From Sporobacter sp963677825 (GTDB taxonomy: Bacteria; Bacillota; Clostridia; Oscillospirales; Oscillospiraceae): a stretch of 64,000 nt of DNA. Where the stretch lies: positions 1,674,001-1,738,000 of the forward strand of contig CAXXEF010000001.1 of the NCBI GenBank assembly GCA_963677825.2, read 5' to 3'. How positions within the stretch are numbered: position 1 is the first letter of the stretch; the number at the start of each line of letters is the position of its first letter. Under the pieces are notes generated by a model, which was not told the DNA's origin, made no database searches, and saw only the letters and a list, made by a program, of their open reading frames with translations. The position numbers and the translations under genes are program-made. Positions 57,249 through 64,000 of this stretch are shown piece after piece.

Positions 57249-57757
57249 AAATTGCAACTCCTAACGATATCTTTTGATTAATCATCTGCTCCGGACTAAG
57301 TTGAAAAGATGTCGGACTTGTTAAGTCGAAGGGTTGTTTCATTTTCGTTTAACCGAAATAGAACTAACCGTAATAAACTCGTTCAGATGACGAGTAGTAT
57401 AATATGTACTTTATGTATTTTAGTCAATAGAAAAAAGTAATGATACCACAAATCATTAATATTAATAATAATCTAATAAAAGGTTATCACAAAGATGTAC
57501 AAGCCAGGTGATAGCCTTGATATATTCGATTCTCATTATTTAAAACTTGGTTTATTTAAATAATTTAGTCCATGAACTGTTGCTGTTTTTTGTCACATCA
57601 CAAAGTTAACAAAAATTTAATAATATTTTCTAATATGCCAAACCCAAAGATGTGACTCCAGTCACTTTCTCAACGACCTGTATTGCAACTATAATGGCAT
57701 ACGGCATAATTGCCAATCTGAAAACAAAATAAACAACATTAATTGGGGGTGTTGCCT
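57249..57757 (+). promoter_or_regulatory. Control region of the TRAP operon
   Basis: No gene is seen in these 509 bases. An inverted repeat AGGTTATCAC/GTGATAGCCT lies at 57481-57517. The palindrome GTGAC-TCCA-GTCAC at 57652-57665 stands about 25-30 bp before a TATAAT-like box near 57690, where a response-regulator site would be expected. The match to -35 is poor (TTCTCA at 17 nt), which fits an activated promoter. Confidence 0.45.
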
Positions 57758-59062
57758 ATGGACCCTATTACAATTGCTTTAATTGGGATTTTAGTTCTAA
57801 TCATTCTGCTAGCTATGGGAATGAACATCGGTATTGCTATGTTAACTGTTGGCTTTATCGGCTGTTTATTCATACGCGACTGGAATGCTGCGCTCGGCGT
57901 TCTTAAGACGGTACCGTTCAACCAGTCAATGACCTACTCTTTTGCCGTTATCCCGCTGTTTGTCCTTATGGGTCAACTTGCTTTTCATTCCGGCATGTCT
58001 GCCGACCTGTTTGATTTTGCAAATAAATGGCTTGGCGGATTCAAGGGTGGCCTATCAATGGCGACTATTATGGCCTGCGCCGGCTTCTCTGCTATTTGCG
58101 GCTCAACCGCTGCCACCGCAGCAACAATGGGCGTGGTTGCATTGCCTGAAATGCGGAAGGCTGGCTATAATGACGGCCTTTCAACCGGTTCAATTGCCGC
58201 GGGCGGAACACTTGGTATTTTGATTCCGCCAAGCACCGGCTTCATTATTTATGGTATTGTTGCCGAAGAATCAATCGGCGCTCTGTTCATGGCGGGTATT
58301 CTACCCGGAATTGTTCTGGCACTGTGCTATATCGGCTCGATTGCAATTCAAGTTCGGCGCAAACCAAACCTTGCCCCCCCGACACAGAAATACACTTTGC
58401 GGGAAAAGCTTATAGCCCTCAGAGGCGGCGCAGCAATGATCTTATTGTTTGTGATTGTAATTGGCGGGATGTTTATTAATTTATTCACCGCCAACGAAGC
58501 TGCCGCTGTCGGTGCCTCTCTTGCGCTAATCTACCTGATAGCACGAGGTCGTTTTTCGTGGTCAGTGCTATTGCGATGCCTGCGCGATACTATTAAAACC
58601 TCAGCGATGGTCTTTCTGATAATGATCAGCGCATTTGTTTTTGGCACGTTTCTCGCGCTAACTACGCTCCCAATGTCATTGGCACATTTTGTCGAAAGCC
58701 TGGCCGTCAGCCCTTACGTCATTCTTTTAGTAATCCTTGCGCTATATGCTGTAATGGGTTGTCTGATGGACTCTCTGGCTATGGTTGTGCTCACTGTTCC
58801 AATTTTCCTCCCAATAATTGAGGCGCTTCACTTTAGTCCGGTTTGGTACGGCGTTTTGATGATCATGGTTATGGAAATGGGCTTGATTACGCCACCGGTC
58901 GGTATGAATGTTTATATCGTTGCCGGCGTTGCGCGAGATGTCCCGCTAACGCAGATTTTCAAAGGCGTTTCTCCCATGGTCGTCGGCATGTTTGTTGCCA
59001 TTTTAATTGTAATCTTGATCCCGCAACTATCGCTTTGGCTTCCCAGCATTATGCTCGGTTAG
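57758..59062 (+). CDS. dctM: TRAP transporter large permease
   Basis: The 434-aa, 12-helix membrane subunit that carries the substrate using a sodium gradient. DctM features are GFSAICGSTAATAATMGVVALPEM, GGTLGILIPPSTGFIIYG, and MEMGLITPPVGMNVYIVAG near the C terminus. The ATG at 57758 has GGGGGT 7 nt upstream. First gene of the dctM-dctP-dctQ operon. This order is unusual, since the large permease more often comes last. Confidence 0.95.
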   Translation: MDPITIALIGILVLIILLAMGMNIGIAMLTVGFIGCLFIRDWNAALGVLKTVPFNQSMTYSFAVIPLFVLMGQLAFHSGMSADLFDFANKWLGGFKGGLSMATIMACAGFSAICGSTAATAATMGVVALPEMRKAGYNDGLSTGSIAAGGTLGILIPPSTGFIIYGIVAEESIGALFMAGILPGIVLALCYIGSIAIQVRRKPNLAPPTQKYTLREKLIALRGGAAMILLFVIVIGGMFINLFTANEAAAVGASLALIYLIARGRFSWSVLLRCLRDTIKTSAMVFLIMISAFVFGTFLALTTLPMSLAHFVESLAVSPYVILLVILALYAVMGCLMDSLAMVVLTVPIFLPIIEALHFSPVWYGVLMIMVMEMGLITPPVGMNVYIVAGVARDVPLTQIFKGVSPMVVGMFVAILIVILIPQLSLWLPSIMLG

Positions 59063-59109
59063 TATCTGATCACTGATTTAGATGCTATAATAAAATTTGG
59101 AGGATAACT

Positions 59110-60243
59110 ATGAAAAAAATCACCGCATTATTATTAGTCATCGTCATGGCTCTTGGAGTTTTCAGTCTAGCGGGCTGTAATTCCACAACCGCATCCCCCC
59201 CCGATTCTTCAAGCTCAGCAGAAGCTCCAGATGACACGGTATACAAATTGGTCGTCCAAAACCACGACCCTGCTACCAGTATTTGCGGACAATATGTTGA
59301 AGCTTGGGGATCTGCCGTCGAAGAAGCCTCCGGCGGGCGCATAACGTTCACCTACTATCATGGCGGTTCCCTTGTTGGTGCAGGTGACTCTGTGAACGCC
59401 GTTCTCAACGGTACAGCCGATATCTGTTGGAGTGCCGCAACCATTTACTCCGGCCAATTCCCGATTTCTGAGTTCATCCAACTCCCCTTGTCCGGCATCA
59501 CCTGTGCTCGCATGGGCTGTGACGTTATGCAGGATATGTACAACGAAATCGCCGCTTTCCAAGATGAATATTCCGAGTTTAAACCTCTTATGCTGGGTAG
59601 CTGCACCTACGCACCTATTAGCACAACAGAGAAAAAGATTGAAACCGTCGACGATATCCTTGGCCTGCGCCTGCGAGCTCCTGGCTCAACCTGTGCCCTG
59701 TGGTGTAGCGCTGTCGGGATGGAGCCCATGACCGTCGCCACACCCGAAACATATGAGTCTCTTGAAAAAGGGGTCATCGAAGGTTGTTTGAACGACTGGC
59801 ACAATGTTTCTGCCTTTAAGCTTTATGAAAACCTCGACTATATCATGGATTACCCCACGCCGGGCTCTCCAATCTTCCTTCTAATGAATAAAGATAAATA
59901 CGACTCTATGCCTGCTGATCTTCAGGCCATTATTGATGAGTATTCTGATGCGTATGCGTCGGACATGGCCGGCATCTATTGGGACTCGACACGCGCTTGG
60001 ATCTATGACAATGCCGAAGAATTCGGTGTTGAAATCTACGAGCCGTCAGACGAGCTATATACATATTTCACCAGCGACGAGGTGAAAGCGCAAGTTCATG
60101 CTGAATATATCGATTACCTCAATGAATTTGGTCTTGATGGTCAGGCTATATATGACCAGAGCATGGAAATTGTATCGCGCTATGCTGATACGTACGCCGA
60201 TCCTTGGGCTGCTCCCGTAAATATTGAGGATTTCAACGGCTAA
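59110..60243 (+). CDS. dctP: TRAP transporter substrate-binding lipoprotein
   Basis: The 377-aa extracellular receptor. The signal peptide ends in the lipobox SLAGC with the lipidated Cys at about residue 21, so it is tethered, as expected in a Gram-positive cell. The DctP fold shows LVVQNHDPATSICGQYVEAWGSAVEEASGGRITFTYYHGGSLVGAGDSVNAVLNGTADI-type layout and the binding Arg in LGLRLRAPG. Substrate is probably an organic acid. GGAGGA precedes the ATG. Confidence 0.94.
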   Translation: MKKITALLLVIVMALGVFSLAGCNSTTASPPDSSSSAEAPDDTVYKLVVQNHDPATSICGQYVEAWGSAVEEASGGRITFTYYHGGSLVGAGDSVNAVLNGTADICWSAATIYSGQFPISEFIQLPLSGITCARMGCDVMQDMYNEIAAFQDEYSEFKPLMLGSCTYAPISTTEKKIETVDDILGLRLRAPGSTCALWCSAVGMEPMTVATPETYESLEKGVIEGCLNDWHNVSAFKLYENLDYIMDYPTPGSPIFLLMNKDKYDSMPADLQAIIDEYSDAYASDMAGIYWDSTRAWIYDNAEEFGVEIYEPSDELYTYFTSDEVKAQVHAEYIDYLNEFGLDGQAIYDQSMEIVSRYADTYADPWAAPVNIEDFNG

Positions 60244-60282
60244 CTAAATTCCTTTGACACGTTTTAGAAAGGACTGTTGCTA

Positions 60283-60804
60283 ATGAAAAAGTTTACGCAG
60301 GTTAGTAACCAGATAAGCAAATACGTTAGCTACCTGAGTATGGCGGCAGCGTTATTCATTATGCTTTATATGACTTTGGATGTCATTTTGAGGCACTTGT
60401 TCGATTCACCTATAAAAGGTGGTTACGAAATGACGACGCTAGCAATGGTGATTCTGATTTTCACTTCTTGGTCGTACACTCAGACGGTCAACGGCCACAT
60501 TCATGTAACCATGCTAATCAGGAAACTACCTGTTTCGATTCGCTTTGTCTTTTTCAGTGTAACCTCTTTTCTTTCGGCAATTGTTATTGGAATCGCCACT
60601 TACGCCACGCTCCTACAAACTATTTATTTACATGAAAAAGGCACCTGTACAGGTATGTTGTTGATCCCACACTGGCCATTTATGCTTATTGAGTGCATCG
60701 CCTTGGGATTCTTTGCAATAATTTTATTGCGAGATGCGATTCGAGCAGTTATGGCTATTAGCAATGTTGAACTCGCAAATGAAATTCAATCAACATGGTC
60801 ATAA
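60283..60804 (+). CDS. dctQ: TRAP transporter small permease
   Basis: The 173-aa, four-helix partner of DctM. Helices are visible at about residues 13-35, 52-70, 90-112 and 130-150; DVILRHLF and GGYEMTTLAMVILIFTSWSY are the family core. The ATG at 60283 has AAAGGA upstream. Last gene of the TRAP operon. Confidence 0.92.
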   Translation: MKKFTQVSNQISKYVSYLSMAAALFIMLYMTLDVILRHLFDSPIKGGYEMTTLAMVILIFTSWSYTQTVNGHIHVTMLIRKLPVSIRFVFFSVTSFLSAIVIGIATYATLLQTIYLHEKGTCTGMLLIPHWPFMLIECIALGFFAIILLRDAIRAVMAISNVELANEIQSTWS

Positions 60805-60838
60805 TAGTTATATTATAGACAAAGTGTATGCAATAAAT

Positions 60839-60865
60839 CAGGCTGCTTGATATTCAAGCAGCCTG
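60839..60865. terminator. Bidirectional terminator between the TRAP operon and the response regulator
   Basis: CAGGCTGCTTGA pairs perfectly with TCAAGCAGCCTG (loop TAT). Short T-rich runs follow on the plus strand. Confidence 0.8.
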
Positions 60866-60886
60866 ATTCATTTGCATCAATATGCT

Positions 60887-61546
60887 CTATTTAAATACTT
60901 TTGATAAAAAGACCGCTAAAGCTGCCCGATCGCGTACATTGGCTTTCTCATAGATTCTTGAAACATAGTTCTTGACAGTTCCCGCTGTAAGGCAAAGATG
61001 CTTAGCAATTTCATGATTTGTTGCACCCTTAGCAAGCAACCGACATATTTCAAGTTCGCGTTCAGTCATTTCACCAAGGTTAACATCTTCGGCTGAGCTT
61101 GATTGTTTGATCGGTCTAATTTTATCCATATAGGTTGACAGCGCTGTCATGACCTTAGCGTCTAACGTACTTTGTCCATCATAAACACTCCTGACCGCAT
61201 TTACCAAAGCTTCTCGCCCAGCGTCTTTAAGAATATAGCCATCAGCACCATTCTGAATGGCTGTAATTATATTTTTTTCGTCGTAAAATGTTGTTAAGAC
61301 CAGTATTTTAATGTCAATTGATCTCGCTCGAATTTCCTGAATAAGTTTAAGCCCATCCATACCAACCATTCTAAGGTCAACCATCGCAACATTTGCACTT
61401 TTGTTCTCCAGAAGTCTCAGCGCTGCAAAACCATCCGATGCTGTACCAACTACATTGAAGCCGTTTTCCATGAAAAATATCAGCTCAAGGCTTTCAAGCA
61501 GGAGCGGCTCGTCGTCCACAAGAAGAATATCAATAGTATCTGTCAT
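60887..61546 (-). CDS. Response regulator, NarL/LuxR type
   Basis: The 219-aa DNA-binding output of the two-component system. The receiver has the acidic pair DDEP, the phosphorylated Asp in MVDLRM (about residue 57), T in LTTF and K in YILKDAG. The C-terminal LuxR helix-turn-helix reads LTERELEICRLLAKGATNHEIAKHLCLTAGTVKNYVSRI-type. It starts 1 nt after the kinase stop. Its position convergent with the TRAP genes suggests that it controls them. Confidence 0.94.
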   Translation of the reverse strand: MTDTIDILLVDDEPLLLESLELIFFMENGFNVVGTASDGFAALRLLENKSANVAMVDLRMVGMDGLKLIQEIRARSIDIKILVLTTFYDEKNIITAIQNGADGYILKDAGREALVNAVRSVYDGQSTLDAKVMTALSTYMDKIRPIKQSSSAEDVNLGEMTERELEICRLLAKGATNHEIAKHLCLTAGTVKNYVSRIYEKANVRDRAALAVFLSKVFK

Positions 61547-61547
61547 G

Positions 61548-62822
61548 TTAGAGCATCTCCTCTATCGGTAAGCACATCGAAACTGAAAAACCAGAGTCAC
61601 CGCAACAAAGCAGACTTCCGCCATTAGCTTTCAAATAGTACTCAATTTTTCTTAAACCAAAACCTTTGTTTGTGCCAACTTCATTAAGCATTACCCCAGC
61701 ACCATCGTCGATAATTTCTGTTTCTATAGAATTATTGTTTACCCGAAATTTCATTGTTATGTTATGCGCACTCCCGTGTTTCACACTATTCGTTAAGCAT
61801 TCTTGTATTGCACCATATAAAAATCTTGCATGATCAGCGCTAATATTCATGTCAGCAAACTCGTCCGGGACACTGCTCAAATTACTAACAATTATTGTAT
61901 TCGTATCAAGCTCAAATTGTCTGATACAGATAGTTAGAGCTTTTACAAGATCTCTCAATATAACAGAAGTATCACTACTGTCTACAAGCCGTACACTTTC
62001 TCTAATTAGTTGGAGGCTCTCTCTCATCCTTTTGCCTGCATCAGACACTTTCGCATCCGCTTTATTCGGACTAACAGTTCTTACAGCTTCTGACGCATCA
62101 AGCGCCATGATCGCTGCTGTAATTGCATGGCCTACGCTGTTGTGAATATCACAGCTTATCTTTTCCCGTTCCTCATAACGCGCAACCTTGTCTGTCATGG
62201 TATTTTGAAGTTCAAGTAGCTTGTTCTCTTGCGTAACGCGGTATACGTTTAGCATAAGCGAAGATGTTCTATTGCTTAAGATGATAAAAACAGCGGCAAA
62301 GCATAGATAAATTGCAATTCTAGGTAGCGCAGCAAATTGAATTATATTGCGAATACCTTTAAAAGGCTCTAATATTTGAGCAAACATAATATAATGACTG
62401 AGTACATGTGCAAGAAAAATGTTGACCACCGATTCTGCGCATATTATTAACATCACTCGTTTATTATAATATAACGCTGCAACAACTGTTGGAAATATCA
62501 GAATAAGCATTAACTGGAATGTGAATGCGGCGTAGCTCAGTCCAGAAGCGATGACCGAGCACGTCAGTACCGCATATTTTACCCACGATTTTTCGATTTT
62601 CAACACATTAACCAATAGTGTTGGTAACAGCAATGGGAGAACAAGTAACGCAAGCAATCTACTAATGGTTAAGCCAGGTACATACATAATATAAAATTCG
62701 CACAGAATGCCAATAATTATCATAATGTATAGCTCAAAACGCAAAGCTTTCGAGGCTAAGCGGTTGACGGCGGATTCATTAATTTTTAGTAGTACCTTAT
62801 ATGATTCCAACAAACACACCAC
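61548..62822 (-). CDS. Sensor histidine kinase, HisKA_3 family
   Basis: A 424-aa membrane kinase. The N-terminal half has about six hydrophobic segments with short loops, so it probably senses a signal in or near the membrane. The H box is SCDIHNSVGHAI, in which the acidic residue usually following the phosphorylated His is Asn. The N box ECLTNSVKHG and the G boxes IDDGAG and GFGLRKIE are intact. The start is uncertain: GTG at 62822 has no clear ribosome site and TTG codons just downstream are alternatives. Confidence 0.9.
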   Translation of the reverse strand: MVCLLESYKVLLKINESAVNRLASKALRFELYIMIIIGILCEFYIMYVPGLTISRLLALLVLPLLLPTLLVNVLKIEKSWVKYAVLTCSVIASGLSYAAFTFQLMLILIFPTVVAALYYNKRVMLIICAESVVNIFLAHVLSHYIMFAQILEPFKGIRNIIQFAALPRIAIYLCFAAVFIILSNRTSSLMLNVYRVTQENKLLELQNTMTDKVARYEEREKISCDIHNSVGHAITAAIMALDASEAVRTVSPNKADAKVSDAGKRMRESLQLIRESVRLVDSSDTSVILRDLVKALTICIRQFELDTNTIIVSNLSSVPDEFADMNISADHARFLYGAIQECLTNSVKHGSAHNITMKFRVNNNSIETEIIDDGAGVMLNEVGTNKGFGLRKIEYYLKANGGSLLCCGDSGFSVSMCLPIEEML

Positions 62823-62875
62823 ACTATTAATATTTAACTACTAAACGCATACTTCGTAGAATTTTCTCGACGAAA

Positions 62876-62929
62876 TAGAAGATCATCTCAACTTATCTTC
62901 TATTATAATTTATATCTGATAAAAAACAA
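62876..62929 (-). promoter_or_regulatory. Promoter of the two-component genes
   Basis: On the minus strand TTGTTT (62929-62924), 16 nt and a perfect TATAAT (62907-62902). An 8-bp inverted repeat TAGAAGAT/ATCTTCTA (62876-62902) begins right at the -10 end and could be an operator for self-control. Confidence 0.6.
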
Positions 62930-63030
62930 GCGTATGCTATCCGTTGATATTGTATCGGATCGTGTCACGGGTTCAACATATATTGTAAAAATTATTTCCT
63001 TTCGTAAACCAATATTTTAGTTTATTTTTT

Positions 63031-63050
63031 GACCGCAATTTTGACCGCAA
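63031..63050 (+). repeat. 20-bp terminal repeat of island 2, right copy
   Basis: Two GACCGCAA units separated by 4 bases, 19 of 20 positions identical to 57012-57031. The rest of 62930-63109 shows no gene. Confidence 0.75.
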
Positions 63051-63109
63051 CACAACTAACTTTTTTATGCATTATAATGCACTTTTCATTCTTTGTCGAT
63101 AAATGCAAA

Positions 63110-63191
63110 AACCCGGCAACCATTGCGGTTACCGGTTTTTTGTGGCAGGGGCAGAAGGACTTGAACCCTCGGCACGCGGTTTTGGAGACCG
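63110..63191 (-). repeat. tRNA-Trp 3' half plus terminator (remnant C)
   Basis: On the minus strand 63191-63143 reads as tRNA positions from the anticodon stem to the end: CGGT, the loop CTCCAAA (anticodon CCA), ACCG, a 5-nt variable region, a T arm with TTCAAGT, acceptor TGCCCCT, G and an encoded CCA. The terminator hairpin CGGTAACC/GGTTGCCG with TTTTT follows. The D arm and the 5' acceptor strand (expected AGGGGCA) are missing, so this is not a working tRNA but the displaced end left by integration. Confidence 0.88.
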
Positions 63192-63468
63192 AACAAACTA
63201 CTTTTGCAGCTTTGAATAGCGTTCAATATCCTTTAGTTTAACCGCATTCTTTTCACTTTGCTTTGATTATCTTATATTAAGTTTTCATTCGTTTTCGCAA
63301 AATTAAACCCATAATGAACCCAAATGAATTATATCTATTATTTATCTATCTTTATGGTAGATACGGTTATCATAAGTCATAAGTGTTATTTATGTTGTAC
63401 TATACCATAATAATTTTAACTTCACAACGTTTGTAGCATCTTATAAGGGCACGTCCATGAGGATATCC
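63192..63468. other. AT-rich non-coding stretch right of remnant C
   Basis: No gene recognised. Bases 63192-63240 resemble the sequence right of remnant B (both have TTTGCAG, AGCGTT and ACCGCA at similar spacing), which suggests that the elements shared related ends. Confidence 0.4.
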
Positions 63469-64000
63469 TTATTTGCGTTCAAGCAGGCAACATTCACGCT
63501 CATCCATACTTGCCATACTATATTTTTCAAAATTATATGAATCTAGCCGCTCTCGCTTTATTCTCAGATTTGCACCCTCTTTGTTTTCACTACCGAGCCA
63601 TTCTAAGTATTTCGCGTCTTCACCCCTAAATGGCGTGCTTCTAAAATATGGGTCAAATAATAGCACCCACTCGCTATCGTTTCTATCAACACCTAATAAG
63701 AGCATGTAATGCATAAGGGCGGTCTTAGCTCTGCCTGCGTTGACTCGCAGTAAAGCTACACCGCCCCTGTTTATACAAGATATTATCTTATTGCCTTTAC
63801 GTAGATGTATTTGTTCTTCCGCTAGATACTCGCATCTCTTAAACGCGAATTTCTCACTTCGGAACAATTCTAGCCATTGCATTATTAATTGAACTGCTAA
63901 ACACGATGTTCCTTGTTTACCGCATTCCCCATATTGGTTTATGGTATCAAGTGCAAAAATCATAATCTTTTGAATAGCCGCAGGTGGTATCTCGTTCTGC
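63469..64000 (-). CDS. Partial protein, possibly a C39-like cysteine peptidase domain
   Basis: The frame is open to the right edge of the window, and the residues before the ATG at 63963 (QNEIPPAAIQKI) read like normal protein, so the start lies beyond 64000. GECGKQGTSCLAVQLIMQWL resembles the nucleophile Cys helix of papain-like C39 peptidases, and ALMHYMLLLGVDRNDSEWVLLFDPYFR resembles the later His strand and D-P turn. This is a weak, pattern-level similarity. The gene is AT-rich and would belong to the next island. Confidence 0.6.
   Translation of the reverse strand, partial: QNEIPPAAIQKIMIFALDTINQYGECGKQGTSCLAVQLIMQWLELFRSEKFAFKRCEYLAEEQIHLRKGNKIISCINRGGVALLRVNAGRAKTALMHYMLLLGVDRNDSEWVLLFDPYFRSTPFRGEDAKYLEWLGSENKEGANLRIKRERLDSYNFEKYSMASMDERECCLLERK

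Larger units (their letters stand above)
56950..63142. mobile_element. Inferred genomic island 2 between tRNA-Trp remnants B and C
   Basis: A 6.2-kb, AT-rich segment bounded by direct repeats of the tRNA-Trp 3' half. It also carries near-identical 20-bp repeats just inside both ends (57012-57031 and 63031-63050). It holds a TRAP transporter and a two-component system but no integrase, so it would be an immobile remnant or a passively captured segment. Confidence 0.45.

Noticed and set aside
63029..63241. 70-codon frame over remnant C
   Set aside because: It runs through the terminator and the tRNA remnant, which explain the sequence better.

Overview
The window looks like a chromosome segment of a GC-rich, anaerobic Gram-positive bacterium of the class Clostridia (Oscillospirales-like; this placement is inferred). 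The evidence is SepF, DivIVA, Hfq and MurT/GatD-type genes, lipoproteins with Gram-positive lipoboxes, an EFR1-type ferredoxin, a RACo-like corrinoid activator, Clostridia-style gene order around ileS/lspA/divIVA, and no outer-membrane genes. Most of 1-46 kb is ordinary GC-rich core genome. From about 46.8 kb there are AT-rich accessory stretches.

Layout. 0.1-6.2 kb: glutamate synthase gltBD. 6.4-6.9 kb: a Cu/Zn superoxide dismutase. 7.05-13.0 kb: a polyamine operon with a strong promoter, a roughly 350-nt structured leader, speD, an amino-acid decarboxylase, speE, and the two genes of the carboxyspermidine route. It thus encodes two chemically different aminopropyl/carboxyaminopropyl routes. 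13.1-16.2 kb: an ABC exporter pair and a flavodoxin-ferredoxin protein. 16.4-20.1 kb (minus): hydrolase, sirtuin, an unknown protein and guaB. 20.3-21.4 kb: a lipoprotein and a small membrane protein. 21.6-26.6 kb (minus): trmB-murT-gatD-ogg-MATE, in which the GatD-like protein has lost its catalytic residues. 26.8-29.4 kb: two tandem MFS paralogues. 29.6-41.6 kb (minus): a cell-envelope, division and translation block (alr-like, mutL, miaA, hfq, hlyD-like, yggS, sepF, divIVA, ileS, lspA, rluD). Its alanine-racemase-like protein lacks the PLP lysine. 41.8-45.7 kb (plus): miaB, a RACo-like activator, a DUF2284 protein and a GNAT acetyltransferase. 45.8-47.5 kb: small accessory genes.

From 47.6 kb the window becomes a chain of genomic islands. 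Three copies of a terminator plus the 3' half of a tRNA-Trp gene (anticodon CCA in the best copy) lie in the same orientation at about 47.65, 56.9 and 63.15 kb and are progressively less decayed to the right. This is the pattern expected from repeated integration at one tRNA gene, with the intact tRNA predicted beyond the right edge. Between copies 1 and 2 lies an unusual cassette: a sugar-type ABC importer with a very large lipoprotein sensor/binding protein, joined to an HlyD-like adaptor and a MacB-core protein. Between copies 2 and 3 lies a TRAP transporter (dctM-dctP-dctQ) convergent with a two-component system that probably controls it. A partial, possibly C39-peptidase-like gene runs off the right edge.

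Candidates for something new are the polyamine leader RNA with its dual-route operon, the catalytically stripped GatD and Alr homologues, the hybrid importer/adaptor cassette, and the serial tRNA-Trp islands.
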